Origin: Yoonia sp. I 8.24
Lineage (GTDB): Bacteria; Pseudomonadota; Alphaproteobacteria; Rhodobacterales; Rhodobacteraceae
Length of the DNA stretch: 64,000 nt
NCBI RefSeq assembly: GCF_022096995.1
Contig: NZ_JACXGQ010000008.1
Coordinates: 62,001 to 126,000, forward strand
Direction: 5' to 3'
The number at the start of each line of letters is the position of its first letter. The first letter of the stretch is position 1. Both the position numbers and the translations under genes were made by a program. The notes under the pieces were generated by a model. That model had not been told where the DNA came from. It made no database searches and saw only the letters and a program-made list of their open reading frames with translations. Shown piece by piece: positions 17,307-26,545 of the stretch.

Positions 17307-18176
17307 ATGGTTGGCTTGATTGGCGTTGTTTTCGTTTTCGTAACAGTGTTCGGCGGCTATCTTTTGGCTGGCGGGAAAATGGCGATTATCCTTAAGACGT
17401 TGCCATTTGAGATGATCATGATTGGCGGCGCGGCAATCGGTGCGTTCACGATTAGTAATGATGGTGCGGCAATCAAACACACACTCAAAGATATTGGAAA
17501 AGTGTTCAAGGGGCCGAAGTGGAACGCACAAGACTACAGCGATGTCCTTTGCCTCTTGTTTGAGCTTATTCGCGTCGCGCGCACCAACCCGGTTTCCCTC
17601 GAAAGCCATATCGAAGCACCTGACTCTTCTACAATTTTTGGCAAGTACCCCAAGATTTTAGACGACGGCGAAGCCATTGCACTGATTTGCGACACCTTGC
17701 GATCCGCGTCGATGAATTACGATGATCCGCATCAAGTCGAAGAAATTCTGGAAAAGAGAATCGAGGCAACGCTGCACCATAAAATGCATTCAACACATGC
17801 GCTGCAAACTGTTGCTGATGGTCTGCCCGCGTTGGGGATTGTCGCCGCGGTGCTCGGGGTTATTAAGACGATGGGATCAATTGATCAGCCCCCTGAAGTG
17901 CTCGGAAAACTCATAGGTGGTGCGCTTGTTGGTACATTTTTGGGCGTGTTTCTGGCCTACGGCTTGGTCGGCCCATTTTCGGTTAAGGTAAAAGCCGTAA
18001 TCGAAGAAGACGCGCACTTTCATCAACTTATCCGCGAAGTTTTGGTCGCGAACCTATATGCGCATGCGCCAAATATTTGTATCGAAGTCGGACGCCAGAA
18101 CATGCCAGGTGCCTACCGTCCAAGTTTCGCCGATATGGAGGATGCTTTGAAGGCGACAAAGCAAAGTGCGGCATGA
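17307..18176 (+). CDS. motA: Flagellar motor stator protein MotA
   Basis: This 289-residue channel subunit has four membrane helices: GLIGVVFVFVTVFGGYLLAGG and LKTLPFEMIMIGGAAIGAFTIS near the N-terminus, then TVADGLPALGIVAAVLGVIKTMGSID and LGKLIGGALVGTFLGVFLAYGLVGPF. The cytoplasmic loop and PALGIVAAVLGV proline region are canonical for MotA. It is the partner of the MotB at 6643-7482. Its stop overlaps the start of the 707-residue exported protein. Confidence 0.96.
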   Translation: MVGLIGVVFVFVTVFGGYLLAGGKMAIILKTLPFEMIMIGGAAIGAFTISNDGAAIKHTLKDIGKVFKGPKWNAQDYSDVLCLLFELIRVARTNPVSLESHIEAPDSSTIFGKYPKILDDGEAIALICDTLRSASMNYDDPHQVEEILEKRIEATLHHKMHSTHALQTVADGLPALGIVAAVLGVIKTMGSIDQPPEVLGKLIGGALVGTFLGVFLAYGLVGPFSVKVKAVIEEDAHFHQLIREVLVANLYAHAPNICIEVGRQNMPGAYRPSFADMEDALKATKQSAA

Positions 18177-20296
18177 AGCGTCTCATTTGCACGTTGATTC
18201 TGGTCCTTTTGCCGCTGGTTGCAGCGGCTGCGCCAATTCGGGTGCAAACTGGCGAACATCCTCAATTCACGCGGATGGTCTTTCGAATGCCACCAGGAAC
18301 AGATTGGGTTTTAGGTCGGGTAGAGGCCGGGTATTTGTTACGATTGCCTCCGAACCAAGACTATGATTTGCGCGGGTTTTACGATCTCATACCAAAGGAC
18401 CGCATCGCTGCAATTACGCAACCGCGCGCCGGAGAATTCCAGTTTGTTGTGCCTTGCGATTGCCGGGCCGAGGCATTTCTTGTGGGCGAAGATGTTCTCG
18501 TGATCGATGTATCCGACGGGCTGCCATTGCCAAGTTCGCCATTTGAACATCGGTTGGATACGCCTGAAATCGCGGCACCGCCGAACGGGCAACCTTACAT
18601 TTTCCCAAACCATGCAATCTTTCCTGTGATCGGGGTGCCGCAAATTGTGCCGCCGCAAGTGCAAGACGTAGAGGCAATTTTGCCGCAGGAAGCCCTAGCG
18701 CCAGAAAGAAGTGAAACTGCATTTGAAGATGAGTTGAATGAGCTAGAGACGTCAATAGTTGCAAGTCTAGCCGAGGGTTTGTCGCAGGGGGTGTTGGAAC
18801 AAGATTTGCAAGTGCGGACGGATGCCGATGACATTGAAGCGGCGGTTCGCGAAGACTTGCGCGCCGCCCAAGCCGCCGTTCCCGGAATCGGGACACGAAC
18901 AAATCGCGATATCGCCGCGATTCCAGATGACCCGCCAACCCTAGCAACCCAAACGGGCAAACAGTGCTTGCCCGAGTTATTTTTTGACGTGCCCAGCTGG
19001 GGGAGCGAATCACCTTTTTCGGCGCAAATTGCGCTCGGACGTCGCAATGTTTTTACAGACGTTGGTCAGGCGGACGAAACCGCCGTTTTGCGACTTGCTC
19101 AAACCTACGTGTTCTTTGGGTTCGGCAAAGAGGCGCTGCGTACGTTGGAGCTGGATGGGGTTCATTCTCAGGAGCGCGTATATTTATCCCAAATCGCACA
19201 GATAATCGATGGCGATCCTGTCGCGAAAGAGCTGTTTGAGGAGCAGGTTAGCTGTGCGTCACCTGTCGCACTTTGGGCCCTGCTTGCAATCGATGAGGGG
19301 CCGCTGGACGCACAGCTTAACCGTGCCGCAGCGCTGAGCGGATTCAAGGCGCTGCCCGTTCATTTGCAGCGCCATATTGCTCCAATGCTTTCCGAACGAT
19401 TTGTCCAACTGGGGGATTATGATGGCGCTTTGCAAGCACTAGATGTTAGTCGCGATGACGTGTCAAAAACACTTGATGCTACCCTTGCAGAGGCGTCTTT
19501 GGATCACGCAATGGACGACGATGCCAGCGCGCAAAGTGAGCTCGCAGTTGTGGTGAGGGAAAACCCGCGCGTGACCCCGGAGATCATGGTTCAGTTCTTG
19601 AACGATGCTATCGAAAACAATGCTGAAATCACAAAATCGGACTATGTACTCGCAGATGCGCTTCGATTTGAAACCGCGCATTTGCCAGTCTCCGGGGATA
19701 TCGCCCACGCACAAGCGCGCGCATATTTTATGCGGGGCGAAATCGCTCAGGCGGCAGAACTGATAACGGAAGAAAGCGATGTTTTGGGACCAGAACGCGC
19801 GCAAGAATTGAATGATGAACTCGCAGTGCGCGCTGTTAGTTCTTTGGATGATGCCGCATTTCTTACATTCGCGTTTGATCATCCACCAGAAAGGTTTTCA
19901 TCTGCCGCGCGGCGTACCGTTTCTGAGCGCCTGAATGCCTTGGGTTTCCCAACCCGCGCAACCGCATTTGTGCCGCACGATGATGCGATGAATGCGCTTA
20001 CAGTTGATGCCGAAATTCCGCCGACCCCCACTATTGTAGACGACAGTCAGGGGCCAGGCCAAGGCGAAGAGATCGCGGATGAAATCGTAAGTTGGGGGCA
20101 AGGGAATTGGCAGCAGCTTACGACGTCCTCAGATCCAATACTCCAAGCGGCTTCCGAGGCAATGTTGTCCCGTGAGGATGACAACCGATCCGATACTCCT
20201 CTTGCGAGCAGCCGTGACTTACTTTCGCGATCACAAGAAACCCGTGAAACTCTTGATGCAATCTTAAATCGCTTTCCACTACCAAACGATCCGTAG
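18173..20296 (+). CDS. Large exported protein of unknown function in the motor operon
   Basis: This is a 707-residue protein whose ATG overlaps the motA TGA. It has a signal peptide (KRLICTLILVLLPLVAAAA), then an N-terminal beta-rich segment (IRVQTGEHPQFTRMVFRMPPGTDWVLGR) that recalls AMIN-like domains. A Pro/Ala/Glu-rich linker follows, with a large helical, repeat-like C-terminal half (RAAALSGFKALPVHLQRHIAP; GDYDGALQALDVSRDDV; QARAYFMRGEIAQAAELI) reminiscent of TPR/SEL1 arrays. No known name was recognised. Coupling to motA points to a periplasmic role in the stator or basal body, by inference. Confidence 0.75.
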   Translation: MKRLICTLILVLLPLVAAAAPIRVQTGEHPQFTRMVFRMPPGTDWVLGRVEAGYLLRLPPNQDYDLRGFYDLIPKDRIAAITQPRAGEFQFVVPCDCRAEAFLVGEDVLVIDVSDGLPLPSSPFEHRLDTPEIAAPPNGQPYIFPNHAIFPVIGVPQIVPPQVQDVEAILPQEALAPERSETAFEDELNELETSIVASLAEGLSQGVLEQDLQVRTDADDIEAAVREDLRAAQAAVPGIGTRTNRDIAAIPDDPPTLATQTGKQCLPELFFDVPSWGSESPFSAQIALGRRNVFTDVGQADETAVLRLAQTYVFFGFGKEALRTLELDGVHSQERVYLSQIAQIIDGDPVAKELFEEQVSCASPVALWALLAIDEGPLDAQLNRAAALSGFKALPVHLQRHIAPMLSERFVQLGDYDGALQALDVSRDDVSKTLDATLAEASLDHAMDDDASAQSELAVVVRENPRVTPEIMVQFLNDAIENNAEITKSDYVLADALRFETAHLPVSGDIAHAQARAYFMRGEIAQAAELITEESDVLGPERAQELNDELAVRAVSSLDDAAFLTFAFDHPPERFSSAARRTVSERLNALGFPTRATAFVPHDDAMNALTVDAEIPPTPTIVDDSQGPGQGEEIADEIVSWGQGNWQQLTTSSDPILQAASEAMLSREDDNRSDTPLASSRDLLSRSQETRETLDAILNRFPLPNDP

Positions 20297-20528
20297 CTAC
20301 TGGTTCATCGCTTACGAATTATCAACCTTTGGCGCGGTATTCTGGCCACGGTATAACAAAAGAGCGTGACCGCATGATTGGCAGAATGCCTTACCAAAAC
20401 GACTTGACCGCGCAGAAATTTTCGCGCCGTGTAGACAGGAGTTATCGTTTTCGTGGCTTCGCCCGGCGATGGACGCAAGAAAAATTGCAAATAGTGCCGG
20501 CTACGCCTCTATCAACGGGTCAAAAACC

Positions 20529-22619
20529 ATGAACCCGCTTTCATTTCGTGCGTTGTTTCAACCAACGATCCTTCTTGCTCTCGCGCTCATGGCCGTCATC
20601 GTGATGATGATCCTCCCGGTCCCGGCGTGGTTGCTGGATATTGGGCTTGCTGCATCATTTGCACTTGCAATTCTGATGTTTACTGTGACGCTTTTCATTG
20701 ACCGACCGCTAGATTTTTCGGCATTTCCAACGGTTCTGCTTGCCTCTTTAATGTTACGGCTTTCACTAAATGTTTCATCCACAAAGTTGATTATCGGTGA
20801 AGGGCATACCGGTACAAATGCGGCCGGCGATGTGATCGAAGGCTTCGCGATGTTTGTGATGGGAGGCAATGTGCTGTTGGGCTTGGTGGTATTTTGCGTG
20901 CTGCTCATCGTCAACTTTGTGGTAATCAATAAGGGCGCGACGCGCATGGCCGAAGTTGGCGCGCGGTTTGCATTGGATGCGATGCCAGGCAAGCAGCTCG
21001 CGATTGACAGCGATATGTCAGCGGGGGTCATCAACCACCAAGAAGCAAAAGCCCGGCGCGAACAAGAACAAGCCGAAACGACGTTCTTTGGCTCATTGGA
21101 TGGCGCGTCGAAATTTGTGAAAGGCGACGCAATCGCGGGGCTTCTTATTACGGCTCTTAATCTTATCATGGGATTGATCATCGGCGTGGTCGTGAACGAT
21201 ATGCCGATATCGCAAGCTTTTGAAACCTATGCTATTTTGACGGTTGGGGATGGTTTGGTATCACAAATTCCCGCTGTTGTTATTTCGATTGCCTCCGCTT
21301 TGCTTTTGGCGCGTGGTGGGGCAACGGGTCCGACAGATTTGGCCTTGGTTGCGCAGCTTGGAAGACACCCATCCGCATTGGCGACAGTCGGTGTGCTAAT
21401 GGCGCTTTTTGCGCTTGTGCCTGGTTTACCGTTTATTCCATTTATTTTGGGGGCGGCGGCGCTTGCCGGCAGCGCGTACGCAATGGCTGCCGCAGCAAAG
21501 AAAGCTGCACAGAATGATGTAGATGCGTCAAATGCTGTCGTCGAAACACCTGCCCAAACATCGATGGGGGATGTGCTGGATTTAGACGATATCCATGTAG
21601 AGTTCGCGCCAGATTTGGTCGACATGGTCTTGGATCCGGGTACTGGACTTGACGCGCGGATCGCGAATATGCGCAGCCATGTTGCAACGTCGTTTGGTGT
21701 TTTGCTCCCTGAAATTCGGTTAACTGACAATGCGTCACTGCCGCCGGGCAGCTACGTCGTGCACGTACAGGGTGTTGAACAAGTCCGTGACATGCTCCGA
21801 CCAGATCAAATATTGGCGCTGATAAGTGATGGCGATCCTTTAGATGTGCCTGGCGATATTGTCGATGAACCCGTTTACGGTGCGCCAGCAAAGTGGATTT
21901 CTTTGGATAGTCAAGAGGATGCGGCCCTGGCAGGGCTTACAACCGTCCAGCCCGCAGAGGTTTTGGCGACGCATTTGCTCGAAATTGTAAAACGCAATTT
22001 TCCACGGCTACTTACGTTTAAGGCGCTGCGACGACGGCTTGAGGAAATGGTTAACCTCAGTGATCCTGCGCGTTCTGAAGCAAACCGTAAGATGCTTGAT
22101 GAGCTGGTCCCAGACAAAATCCCATTTGAGTTGCTTCTTTCGGTGCTGCGTCTGTTGTTAGAGGAGCGGGTTTCTATCCGGAATCTACCCCTGATCATCG
22201 AGGCTGCGGCCGAAGGGCGGCAACTACACGCCACTTCTGAAGGGATTACGGAGCATGTTCGCCAACGCTTGGGTTTTCAATTGGTGGCCGAAATGCGACG
22301 GCCCGACGGTACGATCCCGCTCGTTCAGCTTGCGCCGGAATGGGAAGACACATTTGCGACCTATGAAATTCGGACAGATCGTGGTGGCGGCGATGTCGCG
22401 TTGCCGCCTGAAAGCTTCAATATTCTTGCTGACGGCATCGCGGACAAACTGGGTCAGGCTGCGAATTCGGGCGCCTATGCTGCCGTCGTGACCTCAATGC
22501 GGCGTCGGCGTTTCTTGCGTACAGTTATGGCCGCGAAGGGAATCATGAACCCCGTCTTGTCATTTGAAGAAATTGGCATCGACGCGCGCCCGGCGCTTGT
22601 TGGCTTGGTTCCAATATGA
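20529..22619 (+). CDS. flhA: Flagellar export gate protein FlhA
   Basis: This 696-residue major export-gate protein has eight N-terminal membrane helices (for example LDIGLAASFALAILMFTVTLFI and LLITALNLIMGLIIGVVV), the FHIPEP signature region (SAFPTVLLASLMLRLSLNVSSTKLII), and a large C-terminal cytoplasmic domain (ALRRRLEEMVNLSDPARSEANRKMLDELVPDKIPFELLLSVLRLLLEE). ATG 20529 is chosen because MNPLSFRALFQPTILLALALMA then starts the mature family N-terminus; ATG 20469 is in frame. The 232 bases upstream (20297-20528) hold no gene I can support. The gene overlaps fliR (ATGA). Confidence 0.96.
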   Translation: MNPLSFRALFQPTILLALALMAVIVMMILPVPAWLLDIGLAASFALAILMFTVTLFIDRPLDFSAFPTVLLASLMLRLSLNVSSTKLIIGEGHTGTNAAGDVIEGFAMFVMGGNVLLGLVVFCVLLIVNFVVINKGATRMAEVGARFALDAMPGKQLAIDSDMSAGVINHQEAKARREQEQAETTFFGSLDGASKFVKGDAIAGLLITALNLIMGLIIGVVVNDMPISQAFETYAILTVGDGLVSQIPAVVISIASALLLARGGATGPTDLALVAQLGRHPSALATVGVLMALFALVPGLPFIPFILGAAALAGSAYAMAAAAKKAAQNDVDASNAVVETPAQTSMGDVLDLDDIHVEFAPDLVDMVLDPGTGLDARIANMRSHVATSFGVLLPEIRLTDNASLPPGSYVVHVQGVEQVRDMLRPDQILALISDGDPLDVPGDIVDEPVYGAPAKWISLDSQEDAALAGLTTVQPAEVLATHLLEIVKRNFPRLLTFKALRRRLEEMVNLSDPARSEANRKMLDELVPDKIPFELLLSVLRLLLEERVSIRNLPLIIEAAAEGRQLHATSEGITEHVRQRLGFQLVAEMRRPDGTIPLVQLAPEWEDTFATYEIRTDRGGGDVALPPESFNILADGIADKLGQAANSGAYAAVVTSMRRRRFLRTVMAAKGIMNPVLSFEEIGIDARPALVGLVPI

Positions 22620-23398
22620 TTGCGGATATCATGCCGCTTTTGCCGTTGTCCCAATCTGCGCTATGGGCAGGTTTTGTCGTTTTTGTCAGGGTCAGCGCGA
22701 TGATGGCTGCGATGCCGGCGTTCGGGGACCAAGCGGTCCCGCTTCGCGTTCGGCTCGCCTTATCACTGGCGTTTACCTTTATTGTGGCACCGGCCATTGT
22801 GCCGTCAATCGCGCCGTTCCCCGGCGAAATTTTTCGCGCATTTGCCGTTGCTGTGCCGGAAGCAATAACGGGACTGTTTCTAGGCTTGTTTTTGCGCTTC
22901 TTTATATTGGCGCTGCAAATTGCAGGTTCAATTGCGGCACAGTCTACCTCGCTGTCTCAACTTTTTGGGGGTTCCGCAGGTGTCGATCCGTTACCTGCAA
23001 TCGGGCATCTTTTGGTCGTTGGGGGCACGGCGCTGGCCGTAATGTTGGGGCTGCACGTTCAGGTCGCAGCTTATATGATCCAATCATATACGATGGTGCC
23101 GGTCGGCATGATGCTTTCCGGGAATCTGGTTGTTGAGGTGGGCCTGCACGAGGTGCGCCGTATTTTTGAACTCGGGTTCTCGCTCGCGGCGCCGTTTTTG
23201 ATCGCGTCGCTTGTGTATAATGTTGTCTTAGGCGTGATTAACCGTGCGATGCCGCAACTTATGGTGTCTTTCGTTGGCGCGCCCGCAATCACCGCTGGCG
23301 GGATGATATTGTTACTGCTGACAGCGCCTATTTTGCTTGGTATTTGGCATGCGGCATTTGTCGGGTTTATGTCGGCACCGTTTGGGCCGATCCCATGA
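22616..23398 (+). CDS. fliR: Flagellar export gate protein FliR
   Basis: This 260-residue polytopic protein has the FliR hallmarks FVVFVRVSAMMAAMPAFGDQAVPLRVRLALSLAFTFIV, the central GLFLRFFILALQIAGSIAAQSTSLSQLFGG and LGFSLAAPFLIASLVYNVVLGVINRAMPQLMV. It forms the FliPQR export pore. It overlaps flhA upstream and flhB downstream, both by ATGA. Confidence 0.95.
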   Translation: MIADIMPLLPLSQSALWAGFVVFVRVSAMMAAMPAFGDQAVPLRVRLALSLAFTFIVAPAIVPSIAPFPGEIFRAFAVAVPEAITGLFLGLFLRFFILALQIAGSIAAQSTSLSQLFGGSAGVDPLPAIGHLLVVGGTALAVMLGLHVQVAAYMIQSYTMVPVGMMLSGNLVVEVGLHEVRRIFELGFSLAAPFLIASLVYNVVLGVINRAMPQLMVSFVGAPAITAGGMILLLLTAPILLGIWHAAFVGFMSAPFGPIP

Positions 23399-24474
23399 GC
23401 GACGAAACCGATGCGGGTGAAAAGCAATTTGAGCCCAGCCAAAAGAAGCTGGACGACGCGCGTGAAAAAGGCGAATTCGCGAAGTCGGCTGATCTAAACA
23501 CTGCCGCCGGGTACGCGGGCGTGCTTGTTGTGGTGCTTACTGTCGGGCCCGATTTGCTGCAGAAATTGGGCACCACTTTAAGCACAATGCTTGCGCAGGC
23601 TGACGGGATAAGCCGTCTCGTGTTTGATGGCCCTGCCTCGCCGACGATGGGTGGCTTAATCCAAAATGCTGGTATGAATACTGCACCGTGGTTTGTGCTG
23701 CCCGCTGTGTTTGCTATCTTGTCAATCATCTCGCAGCGGGCATTCGTTGTGACCCCGTCAAAAATCACCCCAAAGCTCAACCGCATTTCCGTGATCTCTG
23801 GGATAAAGAACAAGTTCGGGCGCCAAGGGCTGTTTGAATTTGCCAAAAGTTTTGCAAAACTGCTGATTTATTGTGTGGTTATGGCCATTTTTTTACGATC
23901 TCAAATGGATCGTATTGTTGGTGCCATGTATCTTCCGCCGGGACTGGTTGTTATGTCGCTCGGCAATATTCTTTTGCTCTTGATGGCGATCGTTCTTTGT
24001 GTCGCGCTGGTCTTGGGTGGCATCGATTATTTGTGGCAACGCGCTGAACATATTCGGAAAAACAAGATGAGCCGCAAAGACATGATTGACGAAATGAAGC
24101 AATCCGAAGGCGATCCGATGATGAAGCAGCAGCGTCGGATGAAAGGGCAGGCGATTGCGATGAACAAGATGTTGGCGGATGTGCCAGCTGCAGATGTCGT
24201 CATTGTTAACCCAACGCATTACGCGGTTGCATTGAAGTGGGAACGCGCGGGGCAGTCAGCTCCGATTTGCGTGGCGAAAGGTGTTGACGAAACAGCGGCC
24301 AAGATCCGAGAGCTTGCCTTTGAGAACGCCGTGCCAGTGCATTCCGACCCACCCACTGCGCGTGCTTTGCATGCTGGTGTGGAAATCGGGCACGCCATCG
24401 CGCCTGAACATTACCGCGCTGTTGCGGCGGCAATACGCTTTGCCGAAGCTATGCGCAGAAAGGTCCGCCTCTGA
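23395..24474 (+). CDS. flhB: Flagellar export switch protein FlhB
   Basis: This 359-residue protein starts SDETDAGEKQFEPSQKKLDDAREKGEFAKSADLN, the family N-terminus, followed by four membrane helices. The autocleavage motif NPTH is present (N272-P273), so the self-cleavage that switches export from rod/hook to filament substrates should occur. It is translationally coupled to fliR; its TGA overlaps the ATG of the next gene by one base. Confidence 0.96.
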   Translation: MSDETDAGEKQFEPSQKKLDDAREKGEFAKSADLNTAAGYAGVLVVVLTVGPDLLQKLGTTLSTMLAQADGISRLVFDGPASPTMGGLIQNAGMNTAPWFVLPAVFAILSIISQRAFVVTPSKITPKLNRISVISGIKNKFGRQGLFEFAKSFAKLLIYCVVMAIFLRSQMDRIVGAMYLPPGLVVMSLGNILLLLMAIVLCVALVLGGIDYLWQRAEHIRKNKMSRKDMIDEMKQSEGDPMMKQQRRMKGQAIAMNKMLADVPAADVVIVNPTHYAVALKWERAGQSAPICVAKGVDETAAKIRELAFENAVPVHSDPPTARALHAGVEIGHAIAPEHYRAVAAAIRFAEAMRRKVRL

Positions 24475-24869
24475 TGGGGAACGTCAAGCAAACGCAGGGA
24501 CTTGCGCAGTTAACGGATATCGCACTGCAAGCGGCGCACGTGAAAATGGCAGCAATTGTGGCGCGTGAAACCGGGCTGCGCGAAAATCTTGCGCAGCTTG
24601 CCATACATGACGAAAAGCCGAAGCAAGTTCCTGTGACTATGGCCGATGCGGCGTTTGCTGCAGATGCGACCGTAAGGTGGCAACAATGGGTGGACCAACG
24701 GCGCACAACCATAAATACCGAATTGGCTCAGGTTATGGCGCTGAAGGAGCATTGCCGGGTCGATCTTGCGCGGGCGTTTGGGCGCGACCAGGCCGCGAAG
24801 GCCCTTGTCGCGCGGCGTGCGAAGACCCATGAGGCACGCAAATTGCGTCGCCTTTATGATGAATCTTGA
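24474..24869 (+). CDS. Small helical protein after flhB, possibly FliJ-like
   Basis: This 131-residue, all-helical, charged protein (LAQLTDIALQAAHVKMAAIVARETGLRENLAQL; ARRAKTHEARKLRRLYDES) has no signal peptide or membrane segment. The length and coiled-coil character fit FliJ-like export chaperones, and the cluster otherwise lacks an obvious FliJ, but I cannot name it with confidence. Its start is coupled to flhB. Its 3' end overlaps the convergent FliL-like gene by 16 bases. Confidence 0.5.
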   Translation: MGNVKQTQGLAQLTDIALQAAHVKMAAIVARETGLRENLAQLAIHDEKPKQVPVTMADAAFAADATVRWQQWVDQRRTTINTELAQVMALKEHCRVDLARAFGRDQAAKALVARRAKTHEARKLRRLYDES

Positions 24870-25375
24870 CGCACGATATCTGTGATCAACACGTCGGTTA
24901 CATTGCTTCCTGAAATCCGTTGCGCATTTCGTAACAGTTCGGTGCGCAACGCCCGCATGTTGGTTCCTGTTGTGAAATTACCCGAGAACCCGCCGATGTT
25001 GGCGTGGTTGAACATGACCTGCAAGAACGCGTCGCGCAGCTTGGGTTCGGATGCCAGGACCCCTGTGGATGAATCGGGTGTTACTTCAAGGCTGATCGCC
25101 ATGACCACCAAGGCCGACACGAGGCCGTCCTCGACAACGGGAACAACAAATTGGTTGTTGAGTTTCGCGTATTCGCGTTCCTCACCTAAATCGATGGCGG
25201 GCGCATGGTCTGCGTCGTCGTGCGTATCGGTGGCCGTCTCACCGCAGGGGTTGCCGTCGACAAGATCTTCCGCCACGATTTCAGGTTCGGGTTCCGGCTT
25301 CAGAAAGAGGCCGGCCCCGACGCCCCCGCCGATTCCGAGCAGGAGTAATAAAAGTGGCAACAGCATCTTTTTCAT
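24854..25375 (-). CDS. Second FliL-like flagellar protein
   Basis: This 173-residue protein has an N-terminal membrane helix (MKKMLLPLLLLLLGIGGGVGAGLFL), an acidic linker, and a FliL-type periplasmic domain (REYAKLNNQFVVPVVEDGLVSALVVMAISLEV; KLRDAFLQVMFNHANIGGFSG; VTDVLITDIVRQ). It is clearly different from the fliL at 15798-16289. It is the last gene of the leftward flgB-to-flgH operon. Whether it joins the FliL ring or acts elsewhere cannot be told from sequence. Confidence 0.8.
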   Translation of the reverse strand: MKKMLLPLLLLLLGIGGGVGAGLFLKPEPEPEIVAEDLVDGNPCGETATDTHDDADHAPAIDLGEEREYAKLNNQFVVPVVEDGLVSALVVMAISLEVTPDSSTGVLASEPKLRDAFLQVMFNHANIGGFSGNFTTGTNMRALRTELLRNAQRISGSNVTDVLITDIVRQDSS

Positions 25376-25396
25376 AACAATTCCTTTCGTGCCGGG

Positions 25397-26119
25397 TCAA
25401 AATGGCAGCGTGCTTTCAAGCAGTTGCTGTCCATAGCGGGGCTGCTGCATGTCGGTGATCTGCCCGCGCCCCCCGTATGAAATGCGTGCCGAGGCGATTT
25501 TGTCGTAGGTGATTTCGTTTTGACGCGTGATATCTTCTGGGCGCACGTAGCCGGTGACAATGAGCTCGCGCAATTCATAGTTCACCCGTACTTCCTGCTG
25601 GCCGGTGATCGCGAGAACGCCGTTGGGCAGGACGTCCGTAATCGTTACGGCAACTCGCAGTGTCAATTTTTCGTTGCGGCTCACAGAGCCATCACCCGAT
25701 GCGCTGCTATTGGAGCTTAAGTCGACAAAATCGGCCAACGAAGCCCCGTCAGGCAGTTGGGGATCAACGCGCTGTGGAATGCCGCCGAGTTGCGAGATGC
25801 CTGCCTGCTGTGACCCAGACCGGGACCGGGCAGAAGAGTTTGATATCTCAGCACTATCATCGATTTCGATCACGACAGTCATGATATCGCCGCGCTGCAT
25901 TGCGCGCCGATCACCCAAAAGCGACCCGCGGTCGCGCGTCCAAAGCGAGGCTTGCGACGTCGGCCCAAGCCGCGTCGATGCAACGGGATCGGGCATGCTC
26001 GGGTTGAACATCGCTTGACGCTCTGCGGTGTGTTCAAGCGGGGTGAAATCGGGCGCGCGCCCAATTGGCGTGGTTGAACACCCTGCAAGACAAATCAACA
26101 GTCCTAGAATTCGGCGCAT
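25397..26119 (-). CDS. flgH: Flagellar L-ring lipoprotein FlgH
   Basis: This 240-residue outer-membrane ring protein has the lipobox LAGC (residues 11-14, lipidated C14), then SLWTRDRGSLLGDRRAMQRGDIMTVVIEIDDSAEISN, the FlgH core, and LVVTG-type C-terminus (GYVRPEDITRQNEITYDKIASARISYGGRG). It precedes the second FliL-like gene and follows flgA closely. Confidence 0.95.
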   Translation of the reverse strand: MRRILGLLICLAGCSTTPIGRAPDFTPLEHTAERQAMFNPSMPDPVASTRLGPTSQASLWTRDRGSLLGDRRAMQRGDIMTVVIEIDDSAEISNSSARSRSGSQQAGISQLGGIPQRVDPQLPDGASLADFVDLSSNSSASGDGSVSRNEKLTLRVAVTITDVLPNGVLAITGQQEVRVNYELRELIVTGYVRPEDITRQNEITYDKIASARISYGGRGQITDMQQPRYGQQLLESTLPF

Positions 26120-26128
26120 TGTCGTCTC

Positions 26129-26545
26129 CTAACGAGATACGTAGGCGGCGCCGTCAGCACCGATTTGGGCGGTGACGGTGCTACGTGAGCTGATGTTCAT
26201 CACCCGAATGATGTCACCCGGCCCAGCCCGACCAAGCGCACGCCCTTCGGTGCTAATCACCAGACCGTGCTGGTTGTAATGGAGCGCAATGATTTGATTG
26301 CGTTCGACAACCGCGGGAAACCCAACGTCACCTGCCCGAATTGGACGGCCTGCGTATAGTGCAACGCGTGCTTCCATGCCGATTATCTCGTTTGGATCGG
26401 CGACGCCCCCTGGTATCGTGCGGCTGTTAACGATGATGTCTTCGGGCATGATCGTTGATTGTGCCGGGATCGTGCGTGCGGCCAAAACCGTTTCGGCGCA
26501 GACCGATGTTGTGAACAAGCAAATCGTCAGACAGAGCCGGATCAT
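26129..26545 (-). CDS. flgA: Flagellar P-ring assembly chaperone FlgA
   Basis: This 138-residue periplasmic protein has a signal peptide (RLCLTICLFTTSVCA) and the SAF-type domain: TIPAQSTIMPEDIIVNSRTIPGG, GMEARVALYAGRPIRAGDVG and the C-terminal LGRAGPGDIIRVMNISSRSTVTAQIGADG. This is the short FlgA form common in alphaproteobacteria. The start overlaps the flgG stop (ATGA). Confidence 0.92.
   Translation of the reverse strand: MIRLCLTICLFTTSVCAETVLAARTIPAQSTIMPEDIIVNSRTIPGGVADPNEIIGMEARVALYAGRPIRAGDVGFPAVVERNQIIALHYNQHGLVISTEGRALGRAGPGDIIRVMNISSRSTVTAQIGADGAAYVSR

Noticed and set aside
20297..20528. Possible sigma-54 promoter and a 67-residue frame before flhA
   Set aside because: The TGGC...TCTGG stretch matches the -24/-12 consensus poorly, and the small frame has no ribosome site or family resemblance.
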